From Tretioscincus oriximinensis (taxonomy: Eukaryota > Chordata > Lepidosauria > Squamata > Gymnophthalmidae), in assembly GCA_022410635.1 (NCBI GenBank), contig JAJVDF010001800.1:21597-85596 (forward strand): a stretch of 64,000 nt of DNA, written 5' to 3'. The stretch's first letter is position 1, and the number at the start of each line of letters is the position of its first letter. The translations under genes and the position numbers were made by a program. The notes below the pieces were generated by a model that made no database searches, had not been told where the DNA came from, and worked only from the letters and a program-made list of their open reading frames with translations. This document shows, in pieces, positions 14,901-28,700 of the stretch.

Positions 14901-17900
14901 AAATGAGAAATACTTATGGTATCTGTTTTCTATGCTTCAGCCTCTGGAAGTGTTTTGTCCATAACAAATACTGGGGATCTGTTCTAATTTTCTCTGTTCC
15001 CATTTGGAAGGTCATGCAAAATTCAAGTAGCTTAGATGGTACCTTTTGTCAGCAACAATTAATTGAAAAGAGAAATTTTGACTAAATATTCTAAAATTCT
15101 ATATAGACTGGCCAATGAAGGGTGGAAGAGTATTCCCTTAGGCTTCTTTTCTCACTGTGGGATAGAGTGAAACTGGAAGCATTCACTGCATAGGACCCAA
15201 TTTTTCTTTTAAACCTAGATCCCCCAAGGTCAAAACATTTTGCACATGCAAGGATACTTTGCTGTAACGAATACATAGATGGTTTCTTATACTTTTTAAA
15301 TGTTTAATATTATTGCAAAATTCTCTTTGAAAGGTTTGCTCATTTTTATGCAAGGTACATTAAGTCTAGATTTGAAGGTCAGATACATTAAATATCAGTG
15401 TAATTTATAACTGTCAATTTACTGTTACCGTAAAATTGTAATATCTCCTCACAAATTGGAAAGGAGAGGCTCTTAGAGATCTTTGTTCATAAAAACCTCT
15501 TTCATATTCATTTGCCTGCTCACTTCTTTTTCTTTGATGATTTCTTTTACTCGTCTTTCTCTTCTTTTATTCTTTTCCCTGTGTTTACTGCAGGAGAACC
15601 AGCGCATGCAGCAGAAAATAGAATCTGTAACCAAAGAGGTGTTTGACCTCCAGGAAACAATTAATTGGAAAGATAAAAAAATTGGGGTATGAGATGAATT
15701 CCAGGGTCAAGATTAGGAATAGACAGATGCATGTTGATTCTGGACTGTTTCTAGTTAGATGTTACAAATAGAAATTCAAATTTAACAGAATATCAATGAA
15801 TTTTAATTTTAATGTTGTATTACAACTTGGGCATTTCATTCCAGCCTCATGCTGTGAGTTCAGGAATATTTGGAGGGTTGAACACCCCTGTTCTTTATAC
15901 TTCAAAAAAAGAAATAGAGTTTTGTGGAGGAAGATGTTAGCTTTGTTATTCAGATTAGAGTACAAAAAAAAGATAGCAAGACAAGATTGCTGCATACTTA
16001 ATGGTGTATCAAAAAAGAAATTTCAACAGGTGCTGCTGGCCTTATAAATCGCACCTTCTGAAATTACCTTTTTGAAACGCCCATTAAATGGGCATAACTC
16101 CTGTTCTGCCTTTTTCTGATTATCCTAATTATGGTATGCTCTCAAGTATTTATAGTATACATCTTTCACTGTTTAGACAAAACATTACAATTGTGTAATC
16201 CTGTATCTATTTCAGTGAAATTGTGTTTCCCCCCTTAGTTAATAGATCAGATAAAAGAGTGGCATCAGTGTGCTTAGCATAAATTAATATCTCGGTCATG
16301 GGTTGTAGTTCAGTGAAGGGACATTTGTTCCCTATTCACCTGGATTCTAGATGATAAACTACTAGTTCACAGACGTGAAATATTTGGTGGCAGATTGCAG
16401 TTCTGAGATTGTCATCTTTCACCTTAAATAATTTGCCTTTCTCAATCATCCCTACTCATTCTCATTGTATAGAAACCTGTATCCAATGGGAAGGCCTGTA
16501 GTATTCCCATTACAGGTTTCTACCCAACAAGAAAGACCAGAACATGTTATTTTGTATCTGTATCACATGTTGTTTTGTATCTCACCAGTCAGCTTCACCA
16601 CCGCTGTCCATTATTTTTGAGTGGCTCCTCCCTGTCCTGCCATCCTCCTGGCACTATCTTCCATGGGAGAAGGAGAAAGCCTGCTAGTGCCCCACTGCAT
16701 TCAAGACAAGCAGTGGAGCTATTCCTCTAGTTATATATAAAATATGTTAGTACGGTTTAGGTTTTGACCCACAGCATAATGAAAAGATAATGTGGTATAG
16801 ATATCAAGGCTGCTTTGAACATCTTTTTCACTCAGATGAGGAAGGTCAGCCTCAGACATTAGGCAGTTTCTTTCACTGTGAAATATTTGAAATGTGATTT
16901 GTGAATGTATATTAATTATAGATTTANATTTAATAAACTCCTTAGAGTCCTAGATGTGGAGTGGATATTACATTCAGGCAACTTTGCAGTGCTTTATTTG
17001 GTTGTTGCTTATTCTAGTCTTATCTTCTCATACAAACTACAGAAATCTGACCACAGATTCATACCAGAGGCATTATAAAAATCTAAACATAAAAATGTAG
17101 CATTCTGAAAATTAAGACCTATTTTCAGTCTCTATTTAAACAACATCAAAACACATTAACAATATTAATTCAATGTAATGAAAATAGTACCTTGCCTTTG
17201 AAAAGATTTGTCCTTTTTACTAGCTTTATGAAGACATATGGAAGAGAGGATGTACTGCGGAACTATTCCAATGAGATATAAAAGCAATTTCCCTTCCAGC
17301 AGTAGTGGTGTAATGCAAGGATAAAGTATTAGTGGCCCTTTAGAAGTTGAATTAGAGCAACCATAATCTGTTGAGTATTAGTATTGGCAGTTCTTCATGT
17401 TACCTTGCTGAAAAGTGTTTACAATTTTAGGCTTTAGTTATACACGAACCTAGACTATATGAATTTTAAAGCCACACGTGTTTTATAATTGGCAAATGTG
17501 TACTTCAGAGTTCTGAAACAACTGTGTTGTGAGGGATCATTGAGCCCTGTCTCCTCAGCTTAAGCATTGGGCAGGAAAGCATATGCCAGGCTTGTGTTTT
17601 TAGTTTAGCATGTAGCGTCAAACCAAAGCCAGGATTGTTTAGTGTTTCCTAGATATGTTGTAAGAAATAAATTATTNTGCCAAGAATTAACTTCTGTGGT
17701 AAACACAAGTCTGTGCAAAGTTTTATTTTTCTTCTTTTTGCTTCATGTTTTAATCAACTGGTCTACAATTTTCTCCCTTTATCTATCGCACATTCTTTCT
17801 CTGTACTTTTTCCTTTGTGCTGTCTGCCTATCCAGGCATTAGAAAGACAGAAAGAGTACTTTGACTGCATTAGGATTGAACGAGATGAGCTCAGAGATGA

Positions 17901-19700
17901 GCTGGCTGACCTCAAAGAAGCAANGAAGACAGGAGAGGTATGTTAGTAGTAACAAAGCAATTAATAGGGTAGAATACAAAATGAATTATTACACAGAAAA
18001 TTAAGCATTGTTAATTTCAGTATAATTTATATTTACAACATTAACCACCACAATAAATATAAGCAAAGCTTTGCTACTTTTTATTGTGGTAATCAAGTAG
18101 AGCTTCAACAAATGCGACATTTTCTAAGTTAAATTTCTCTTTTGTTTGCCTCCCTAAAGAAACATGGATTAGTTATTATTCCAGATGGCACTCCGAATGG
18201 AGATATCAGCCATGAATCGGTAGTTGGTGCAATAACAGTCGTGTCACAAGAAGCTGCTCAGGTCTTAGAATCGGCAGGAGAAGGACCACTAGGTAAGATC
18301 TTCAGATCTCTGAAGATGCACCCCTTTCACTTGGCCTTTCGCTGAAGAAATGTCATTTTTCTTCCCACTTTTAGATAGTGTTTTATACTGTTTTAAATCA
18401 TGTCAATTTTGTATTGTGGTTTTATGGTTGTCTGCCCTGAGACCTTTGGGTTTAGGGTGGGATATAAGTATGAATAAATAAATAAATCNTTGAATTTGGG
18501 TTAAGGCTGTTCAGATGAAAATGTTCAGTTCAGGCGCTTTAATTGGCTTTGGGTTAAAAAAAATATTTGTACTTCAAATATAAAGTTGTAGAAGTCTTAA
18601 GTCTACACTTGTAGAGTGTCAGACTCTTATCTGGAAGTCTTGCAGCTCAGTTTTGTACTCCCCCATGAAGCCAGGTGGGTAATCTTGGNCTAATCACAGT
18701 TCTTTGGAGCTCTCTAAGCCCCACCTACTTCACAAGGTATCTGTTGTGAAAAGAACAACACTGGACTATGTGAGCTACGTTGATTCCTTTAGGATTGAGA
18801 AAAGTGGGATATAATAACCAATTCCTACTCTGGATCTGTTCAGATTTATAAAGGAATCTGTAATGTTCTGCTTTAAATAATTTAAAAGATACAAAAGCCA
18901 GTATTATAAGTAAAAAATTATTTAGATTATTCCTGAAATGAAATTTTATCACTTTTAAGGAAGGCTTACTGCTAGCTGAGAGAATGTTCTGAGTATTTAA
19001 AAGTATTTTCTTATCAGAGCTTGCTAATTGCTTCCCACATCTTCCTGCTAACTTTCAGCACATTTCTGCTGTTGTCTCCTGAGTAGATTATTACAGTCAA
19101 TATGGTCTCTAGTGTAGATACTGTTTTTCCTAAAAAGCATAATTGCATGACATAAGACGTCAGCTGCTGCAGCCAATAAGTTGCTCAAAGCAACTCCTTT
19201 TCCCATTGCATTATCCCTGCTCAATGTTCACATTTTATACCTGATAATCAGGTGAGCCTCATAACGAAAATTAGNAGAAGGAAGTTATTTAATGAGAACT
19301 CGCATCAGTTTCATGAGGCCACAAGTCTTGCAATAATTAACTGGCAGTGGCAGATGAATTAAAAACAATGATAGTTATTCAATTCCAAGACAAGTGTGTT
19401 TTCCAAAGACTTTTGATGCTGGAATGCCAGTTGACAGAGCAATTGTAATTCCAACATATTTAACTTTTAATTCTAAAGTATGTATTTTTTGGGGGGGTTA
19501 GGTATGGATGCGAGGATGATTGTGGAAATAGTCAGATGAGATGTAACTAATAATAAAATAATGAAGGTAGTAGTGATAGTGATAATAATAATTTCAATAT
19601 GAAAAAATCTTTTATTTTCCTTTTTTTAGATGTTAGGCTACGAAAGCTAGCAGGAGAGAAAGAAGAGTTGTTGTCACAGGTAATGTAAGATGATGATGAA

Positions 19701-19733
<33 letters not shown>

Positions 19734-22700
19734 ATAAGCATCTGTTTATAGAGAGGCTCGTATAGGTTGAAATACTAGAGTGGGGGAAGTTGTGAATGAG
19801 TACCAAGACTTTAGGAGTGTTTTGTCTTTGAGTCTCAAGAAAATCCATCCTAAGTAATACTGTAGGCTTGTAAATTTACTCCACTTCTAAGAGTTCCTCC
19901 AGTTGTGTGGCCTTGCTTTATACTTATACACATGCTAGAATAATGAAGCAGTTTCAACAAACCATAAGACTCTTAATAAGAAACACAAGCCTGCAACTTA
20001 AATAAAAATAATTGGCAAAAAATATATTTCATGCTTGTTTTGTTTTTACATTTTTATGCAGTCAAAGTGCATAAAACCAAAGTCTCACTTTTGGAGAAAC
20101 TGATATCTCTATCCTTAGGTAGAATGATAATGCCATTACAGACTTTAATGTCTTTATGTTGCATCATTGAACTTTGGAGATTTGAAATCGTGCTGTGGTG
20201 TTAAAGTTACACTGATGTAGCAACAAAGATCTTGCTAATTGGCATCCTTGGGATTGAAGTGGGGAGTCCCTAATTTTTATGGGTTAAAGAAAAGTATAAA
20301 ATGAAGGGAAAACCCCCCACAGCTGTTTAGAGAATATCTGTTTAGAAGAAGAATATCTGTTTAGAGAATATCTGTTTAGAAGAAGTAGTGTCTATCACAC
20401 AACTCAAGGACCAGAGGGCACTCCTTAAAACCGTTGGGTAGAAAAGTGAGAACAGACAAAGGAAAGTATTTTTTTCATCCAGAAGGTCATTGGCCTGTGG
20501 AATTTACTTACAGAAGAGGTAGTGGTAGCTAAACAGCTTGGATAGTTTCAAGACAGGACTAGACAGGTTTATGGACACGAAGGGTATAAATGGATACTAG
20601 AATGGATGTCTGGATGTTGCCTCCGGGATGGAGCAACAGGAAGGACTCCTGAAATGCCATTTACAGGGAGTCATGGACAGGAGCATATTTGCTTTCTTCT
20701 GTTCGGACTGCCCAGGTGCATCTGGTGGGCCTCTGTGTGACACAGAATGCTGGACTTGATGGGCTCTGGCCTGATCCAGTATGGCTCTTCTTATGTTCTT
20801 ACGAATCTAGTTTTTATACCCAACCCTACTTATCCGAAGGGACTCAGAGCAGCATNCAAGATTATTTTTTGCCCAAGGGCTTAATCTATGATATCTCTCC
20901 CCCTTCCATCCTACATTTATCTACTTGCAAAATTCCTTTTCAGACAGTTTAGGGTAGACACAGAGTAAAAAAGTACATATTTTGATTAAATGCAAAGGAA
21001 CTACAATGGATGTGATTTAAAATCATTCCTTCTTTTACATTGCTGTAAAATAAGTTACTAAACAGTGACTAATCAAAGTCCTAAAAATTCCCTATGATTT
21101 AAAATTTCCATTGAATCTATCCAAGCAGTAATGAACGTTTTTCCAATGGAGAAAACAACACGTGTGAAACCTGTGTGAAACTTGCATCTCCACACTGTTT
21201 CCTTTTAACACAAATTCAACTTGTTTTGCACTTAAGTGGACTGAAAAGAACTGGGTTGGGGGGGCTATCCCCAAAGAACTGGGTTGAAAGTAGATTTTCT
21301 TCATTTGAATTTTTTCTGCTCTCGCTACAGTTCTGAGGCTCTTTGCTGGGCATGGTTTGTGTGAGGAGGGAAAAGGAAAGGCCTCATAGNCTTTCCTGGC
21401 CAATGGTGTTCCATGGATGTTCCCCAGGTGGGGCACCTTGGAATTTATCAGTATACATTTGTCTTCTACCATACAACATCTCATGAAAGAAGTTCCCTTT
21501 TTCCAATAACTAGATGAGTGAGCTGAGTGGCTGAACTGGTTCTGCTACTTAGTCACAATCAGGGTGCATCACCTTTGTTTTCAAAGTAAACAATTTTGTT
21601 TTCCATGGTTTCCGTGGAGATAAATGGCACATTGCTCTGAAGCCCATAGCTAACAGTGTAGTTAGAATCTGATTAAAGCAGTATGTTTACATCAATTTCA
21701 GTAGAGTTCATTTATGCGCATACTTTGAATTTTTATAATGTTTTATTAAAGCTATCCAGGCTATCCAGAGGGTCAGGTTATCAAATGCTAATATTTTATT
21801 TGAGTATCCTGATTTTGTGCAATAGATATACAAGACTGACACTTGTAATTTTGGTCTAATGATGGTAGCAAGTTTCTGACCATATTTTGGAATACAACAA
21901 GAAATATCCCTGTGACATATTTCATTGTGTACAGATCGATTTGATGGACTATTCACTCAAATATGATTTGTTTGAATTTCAGATTAAAAAACTAAAATTA
22001 CAGTTAGAAGAAGAACGACAGAAATCTTCTAGGAATGATGGCACAAATGCTGATTTAACAGGTTTAGAAAACGGTTCTGATTTGCAATTAATTGAAATGC
22101 AGAGTACGTATGTTTTCACTTTACCTTACTTTCAACAAGTAGGTTAATATCTTTCCACAATCAAAATGAATATATGCTTAAAACAATAAATTCCTGAAGA
22201 GCTATATCTATAACCCACTCATGTAAAGGCTGAATTGTAATTTCCCTTCCCTTCTCCTGGATTCATACATTTCTAGATAGTGGTAGATACAAAACATTCA
22301 AAATGGAATATTCCGTGTCCCTAGTATTAAATTGTGTTTTAGAAGCGGAGTGATGTTACCCTAAGGAAAAACTGTTAACTGTATTGTTTTCCCATTAATT
22401 TGTATTGCTTGTACCACCTGCCAGAAAACAGTGTTGGCCTTCTCCTAAAAGTCAGAGGTTCCCCTATGACCAGTGAGAGTGTATGTTGAGCTCATTTATG
22501 CCTGTTTCCCTTTCTGTCCTTCGTATAGCATGAAAGTAGAGCTGAAGAGCATTGCATAAATGGAGAATTGGCAACCATTGCTGTCCCTAAGCCTCAAGAA
22601 ATTGAGTTGGGGAAACACTTGACCTGGGGATAGGGTTGCCNTACGTCCCGGTAAACCGGGACAAACCCGGTTTTGGGGACTAAAATATAGTCCCCTCCGG

Positions 22701-25700
22701 GTTTTAAGGTAAAATCCCGGCTTTTTACATTCCCCGATGCAGCATCAGGGAATGTAAAAAGGCGGGATTTTAAAGGAAAAGCAGCCGTCAGAGCTGACGG
22801 CTGCAGCNNGCGCAACGCTTTCCGGGGTCCTGGGAGGACCCTCGGAGCGCGCCGTAGCTGCTCCTTNGCTNGAGGCNGGGNTTCGCCCTGCTCTGAGGCA
22901 AGCGCGCCAGCCCCAGCGGAGCAAAAACGCCTGGGTTTCTGACAGGAGAATAGCTCTGTTCTCCTGTCACAAACTCAAGCGTTTTTGCTCCGCTGGAGNT
23001 GGCGCGCTTGCCTCAGAGCAGGACGAAACCCAGCCTCTAGCAAAGGAGCAGCTGTGTGCGCACGCGCGTGCGTGCGCNCNCNNACGNNNGNNNNNNNNNN
23101 NNNNNNNNNNNNNNNNNNNNNNNNNNNNCNNNNGTNTGTGNGNNNGCNNGCGCNCGCANGCNNGNNNNTNNNNGNNCGCNCGCNCGNGCNCNCACCCACC
23201 CCACCCATGTCCCGGTTTGGGGATGCCAAGATATGGCAACCCTACCTGGGGACCTGGGTTGGCAATGCTATTTTGAATATTTTAAGAAACATGGAAAATG
23301 CCGTTTTGTAGATTTTTAATTCATAGGTAAACTCTGAACTTTATCCCCTTTCTTTAATCAATGATGCTACAAATAGTATATATTTACATTTTTGAAATAC
23401 AGTTGTTTCTTATATGTCCTTGTTTATTATGTATAGTTTTATGTTTTTGTTCAGTATTCTGTTAAATTATAGGACTGCTAAGATGTTGTTGACCTAGAGT
23501 GGTAAACTGGCCCATCCCTTCATACTGGTGCATTTGTTTCCCATCTGCGTTAACACTGATTAATTTTTGTAAACTGGGACTTTGTGTCTTCTCTAGCACC
23601 CAATTTTGTATAGCTGGCAATTACTTACATCACAAGAATGTGTCTTGTACCCAATATTACAGGTTTGTTGTTGCATCAAACTGTAATTGGTCACTAATGT
23701 CTTTATTTTCTTGNCTAGGAGAAGCCAACAGACAAATAAGTGAATTTAAATTTAAACTTTCAAAAGCTGATCAAGATGTAACTACTTTGGAACAAAATGT
23801 AGGTACTTTTAAAATTTTGGTGATCTTATTTACTAGGCTATTAATAACCTGGTATGTGTGCATTAAACTTTTCCACTGTGTTTTGAAGTCTGTTCAAGTC
23901 AGGAAATGTCATCTTAATCAGATCAAGGAAGATTGGAAGGGAGTATTTTTTACCCAAGAACTCCTATAAACAATCCCAATAATTACAGATGCCTCNATTT
24001 TTAACTATATGTGTGTTTATGTAAGTTTATTTGCTTATGTAAGTAACAATATGTTCAATGCCCCAATTAAATTAAATTGCATAGCCAAGAATAGAAGCAG
24101 GTTCTTGCCTCTTGGTCTTAATCTGTAAATTTTGCAACTGCAGAATTTCTTCTTTGCTTAATTAGGTACAGTGCAAATGAATAGTGTAGAATCAGATGGC
24201 TTTCTAAGAATGGTTAGTTGTGCTTATTACAGCTTAACAAATTCCTTCACATTAACTCTGTTCCAGAAAATGGTACCTTATTCAGATATACTAAATGGTT
24301 TGAAACAAATGACATAAGGAGCCATAGTTTAGTATTGAATTCTTGGCAACCCAATGGCCAGAGTTTTCATTGATCAAGCATTTTTAAATATATATTTTAT
24401 TGGTTTTTATAACAGAAACAAGCTAACAAAGTAAAACAGTTCCAACAGTCCACAGTCATACAAAATATGCACATCCAAATCCGAAATCCAATAATATGTA
24501 ACTCATACGTAATCTAATCTTACAACAAATCTTGAAACAGTAATATACCCCTCCACNCACACACCCCGAAGACAGGGACGATTATAAATGAAAATTATTA
24601 TGATATGAGTACAATTTTTATTATTATGATCTAAGTACAATTTTTATTGTTGCCAGCAGTTCAGAACACACACACACAGCGATTAGCCTGACAATAGACC
24701 AGAAGTTTTTTTCCAATTCATCATTAGTTTGTTTGGCCTGATAAAGCTCATCTTGGATTTCTTGCATAAAAAAATCTGCTGTCATCTGGTCACCTAAATA
24801 ATGTTGCCAACTGCTAATNTGCCACTTNNTAAGGTCTTTCCAGCCAAAGGCTATGACTGCTTGGGCTGCCATTACCATTTGTCCAATTATGAAGTACATG
24901 TCATCATGTGGAATGTTGCCATATTTTTTAAAAATTATTAACTCAGGAGTTTGTTGTATTTCATATCCCAGCACATTTTGAATCTCCAGCCAAACATTAT
25001 TCCAAATTTTTTTTACTAAAGGACATTCCCATAATAGATGTATATATATTCCTCTGGCCCCACACCCATGCCAGCAATAAGGTCTAAAGTTTGGAATGAC
25101 ATGAGATAAATGGGTAGGGGTCCTGTACCATCTGCTTAGAATTTTTAACTGAAGCTCTTTCAGTCTAGAATTTTTGTTGTTGTCCAGACTTTCCCATTTG
25201 CATTTCATTTCTAACTCCGTNACTAATACATCCATCATACAAGTAGTCTGTAATTAATTGGAACAGTTGTACTCCCATTCCCTTCATATCTCTCAAACCA
25301 TCTGTATAAAATTCTAACTTTGTATTAGGAGTAGAGATTACCTGTCCATAATTGTAGTACCTAATTCTACTTATAGTTTGCTGTGCCTGCAGCCATCTAT
25401 CCTGGCCTATTATTTGAATCAAATCATTCTACGTAATTAAACTCCCATCTGAATGAAAAAAATGTTTGATGATTCTAATATTGTTGTTTTCCAGCATCAG
25501 AGGATAGTTTTCCTCCTAATTAATATGTCTGCTAATTAATATGTCTGATCGGCATAACCTTAGATATGTGTGGGAGTAATCTATCTTGCCATTTCTTCCA
25601 AACATTCATAATTGTTTTCATGTTGGGAGTTAACTTTTTAACCATTGGCCGATTTAATTTAATAATAAGTAATGATTGAGTTTCTATTTTATTCAATTTT

Positions 25701-28700
25701 CTCTCTATTTTCGTCCATTTTTTCTTTAAAAACTCTAACTGAAACACGTTCTTCAAATGGAAGGCTTTGTAATGACAGTCTCGCTTTTTTATCCCCACAT
25801 ACCCATATTCTAATACATTTATCCCATTGTGCTAAGGTGTTCCGAGGTACTTCTTCCAAGAGAATTTGCATTGGGTATAATAATTTTGGGAGAACCATCA
25901 NCTTAAAGGCCCTAATTCGCGTTAATAATCTGAACTTTTTATCCTTCCATAGGCCTATTTTCCAAAGCCGATTGTAATTGATCCNAGTCATTTTTTGTAC
26001 ATTCTTAGTAAGATTAATACCTAAATACTTCATTTTCTTTTGATTCTTGCCTGAATATTACCTGATGCATTAATATATAAAATTTCAGAATTCCTAACAT
26101 TGATCTTAAATCCAGAATTATTGCCAAAAGATTCCGTAATTCTAATAACTTCTTCTACCATCCGTTCTGGTTGTTCACTGAAAACAATAGCATTGTCNGC
26201 ATATAGATTCAGTTTAATCTGCTCGCCTCCCAGTCTGTAGCCAGAAAAAGTATCACATTGACGTATTAAGTTGGCCAGAGGCTCAACAGTCAATAGGAAT
26301 AAAAATGGAGATAAGGGGCACCCCTGTCGGGTACCATTTTGAATGTTTACTGGATTTGTTAAATCCTCATTTATTCTGACCCTGATCCAATTGTCACTAA
26401 AGATTTCCCTGACAGTTCTAATAAATTTGTCTCCCAAGTTTATTTTTTCACATAATTCAAAAAGGTAATGATGATTGACCGAATCAAAGGCCTTATATAC
26501 ATCTAATTTTAGCAAGGCCGTAGCTTTTTTACATTTCTTTTCATGATGTAATGTACTTGTAGCAATTTCAATTGGATCTCAATCTTATTTCTTTCAATCC
26601 CCCATCCTTTGACACCAACATTATCTCCATTCATCATTCTTACTAATCTACTTTTATAGCTGTCTTAACTATCTTATCCCATAATTCAGCCAGATAATAA
26701 TAATTGTAAATCATATTTAAAGAGGAGTTATTTTGCCTTATAACCATTGCTCCTTAAATTTATAAACATAAATATTAATCATGTGGTCTTTTAATATAGA
26801 CCAGTATCTATCTTATCACAATTGATTGAGTTGCAATATTAATTCATAAATTATATTATGGTTCATTCATTAAATACTAATTCATTTCTTAAACACTAAT
26901 TCATTCATTAAGTACTTAATCTTTAGATGCAAATATTTGCAAATATCCTGATCATAAATCAATTAGTAAAATTATCAAAAATCTATATCTAAATTTGGTC
27001 CTGATCATCCATAAAACTCTGTAATCTTATCAGTTAAAGCTATACAACAAAACATTTATCCTGCTCCCAATAGTTCAAACACTAGAGGGCAGCATTGTCA
27101 ACATAATGTGATTTTCTTTACTCTTATAATATAAATAAACCTGGTGCCATACAGTGGGAAATAGCAATAATAATNTAATCATCACATTTGTCCACTCCAA
27201 ATACAAAAGAACTGGAAGAAAATACATCTATAAATAAAAAAAGAGATAGCATCAATTGCTTTTCCCATAGTCTGTATATATATAAATAGTGTTATAATTC
27301 ATATGTAAGGTTGATAATGACAAATTCACTTTAAAGTATGAAAAAACATAATTGTCAATTCCTTCTAACAAATTTCATCTACATATTTTAAAGGTGTATT
27401 TTTGGGCTTGTTGCCTCGTACGCAGTGCTCAGACTCCCTGCCCAGATTCAATTCCTTCACTTGGCACGTCCATCTCTGCAAGCTCTCCCTCCTCCTCATT
27501 CCCCAGTTTTTCAATCTCTGTCTGTAAGGGGCGAATCATTTTCTCTCCTTCACGGTTCTTGCTTTAAACAGCTTCCCTTGAAAATGGATCAATATCGCTG
27601 TGGGAAAGATCCATTTATATCTTAGTCCTAAGTCAGTTACTTGTCGACAGATGGGCCAGAGTAAAAATCTCTCCTTTAACATCTAGCTTGCCAAATCCAT
27701 GTATACTTCAACCCGTTGTCCCTTAAAGTTCAATTTTTTTACTGCTCTTGGAGCTTTGTATATTTTGTCTCTCATGGCTTCATGGCCGAAGGCAATAACT
27801 ACATCTGGAAGTGTAGNCTGGGAGGATATTCTGCTCCCCATATTCCATACTTTGTGAGCACGGTCGATGTCATTAGCCTCTACCTCCATGCCGCGGTCTT
27901 TCCACCAAGCTATACATGCGTTAATCAGTTCAGCATTTGGTACTTCAGCTGCTATAAATTTTATCCCGAGATTCCGCTGCTTCATCTGGTATACAACATC
28001 TGTTAGGGTATTGCACATCTCACTTATCTCTCTTTTATTCCCTTCGCCAAGTCCTTTAGCTGTTTCGGCAACAATTTTAATATTTTTTTGTTCTTCAGCT
28101 ATCGTTTCTATCTTGTTCTCCAGTCCGCCAATCCTTTGTTCTAGAACGTTGGAGGAGGTTAAAATCTCTTCGAGTTTACCCAAAATATCAGCAACGTCTT
28201 TGGCCGTAGNCAGCTCAGTCCCATCTTCTTTACCCTCCGCCACCATCTTAGAGACACTTCCTCGATGAATAATACTCTTTTTCTTTTCTTACCGTTCCCA
28301 ATGCTTATGTTAATTATCTTCTGGCGGCTAATTCTTTCAAGTGTTCATTCTTCCATTGTTGCCACTGTTGAAAGAAGGGGGGTCCTGAGTACTCTTGTTT
28401 GGTCATTAGTGCTTTGGCTTCAGAGCCACCGGCGGTAGCAACTACTCCTCAGCATGGCGCATGCGCAGTCTTCACTGATCAAGCATAATGGAAAATTACA
28501 GCTGATGATCTCCAGGCTACATACACTTGCATGCATAAGGCTGATGTGAAACAACTTATGTATTTAGTTTTATCAAGTTAAGGAAGACATTATCTTAAGT
28601 CAGTTGCTACACTCACTTTCCTGGAGCCAGAAGCNTTGAATAACTATTACCCGGTGGCCATATTATAGAAATTACCTTGGTTGCCCTGGTTGATGACCTT

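Larger units (their letters stand above)
24382..28470 (-). mobile_element. L1-type LINE, antisense, internally deleted (4.1 kb)
   Basis: Flanked by TTCATTGATCAAGCAT (24366-24381) and TTCACTGATCAAGCAT (28471-28486), a 16-base target duplication with one mismatch. On the - strand: a 5' UTR with GCGCATGCGC next to the start; an ORF1 remnant (27683-28246, coiled coil, then RAHKVWNMG and [18 protein letters not shown]); an eroded middle (about 26520-27680) where the endonuclease and the start of the reverse transcriptase should be; reverse-transcriptase C-terminal half (26030-26515, [14 protein letters not shown] and [13 protein letters not shown]); and the C-terminal part with [19 protein letters not shown] (24624-25238). 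The catalytic motif reads YADN instead of YADD/FADD. Inactive. Confidence 0.9.

Noticed and set aside
19547..19848. Poly-Ser and poly-His open frames
   Set aside because: Translations of the GAT microsatellite on the opposite strand.
22967..23311. Open frames across the N-rich block
   Set aside because: They exist only because Ns cannot encode stops; the sequence is a fold-back transposon.
24653..24681. CACACACA run near the L1 3' end
   Set aside because: Very short microsatellite inside the L1; no further meaning.
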